From NCBI GenBank assembly GCA_948759685.1, contig CAQBGY010000226.1:1-5737 (forward strand): DNA of 5,737 bases. Direction: 5' to 3'. This stretch comes from an uncultured Eubacterium sp. (lineage in GTDB: Bacteria > Bacillota_A > Clostridia > Lachnospirales > Lachnospiraceae). A program made the position numbers and the translations under genes. The notes under the pieces were generated by a model. It worked only from the letters and a program-made list of their open reading frames with translations, was not told the DNA's origin and made no database searches. Below are positions 5,730 through 5,737 of this stretch, one piece after another. Every line of letters begins with the position of its first letter. Position 1 is the first letter of the stretch.

Positions 5730-5737
5730 TTGGGGTT

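Overview
The window looks like a stretch of a low-to-mid GC Firmicute, most likely a gut Clostridia (Lachnospiraceae/Ruminococcaceae type). The evidence is strong GGAGG-type ribosome binding sites, tightly overlapping same-strand genes, and Firmicute-style two-component and ABC proteins. No ribosomal RNA, tRNA, CRISPR array or recognisable transposase is visible. The genus is inference only.

Nearly everything from about 5393 down to 184 is one minus-strand gene set read right to left. It starts with a 62-aa helix-turn-helix protein (5393-5205), followed by an OmpR-family response regulator (5212-4514) and a membrane sensor histidine kinase (4517-3288). Next come a MacB/LolD-type ABC ATPase (3223-2528) and a 786-aa double-domain MacB/FtsX permease (2544-184). 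The first three genes overlap by 8 and 4 nt and the last two by 17 nt. The only gap, 64 bp, lies between the kinase and the ATPase. The likely logic is that the kinase senses an envelope signal, the regulator is phosphorylated, and the regulator adjusts an ABC machine that exports or extracts an envelope-active compound such as an antimicrobial peptide. This follows known families; the actual ligand cannot be read from the sequence.

A repeated TTACAAT/ATTGTAA motif surrounds the kinase stop codon and the leader of the ABC pair, and is a candidate regulator-binding region. A plausible sigma-A-type promoter with an inverted repeat in its spacer lies just upstream of the helix-turn-helix gene.

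The right flank (about 5450-5737) has no intact gene. It holds a perfect 10-bp inverted repeat, a short plus-strand reading frame that looks like the C-terminal end of a lost gene, a terminator-like hairpin just after it, and a long hairpin at the window edge. This suggests a junction where the module lies next to a truncated gene.

The left flank (1-183) holds a strong hairpin and the apparent start of a further minus-strand gene running off the window. It is overlapped by an antisense short ORF with a perfect Shine-Dalgarno sequence. These small features are uncertain.
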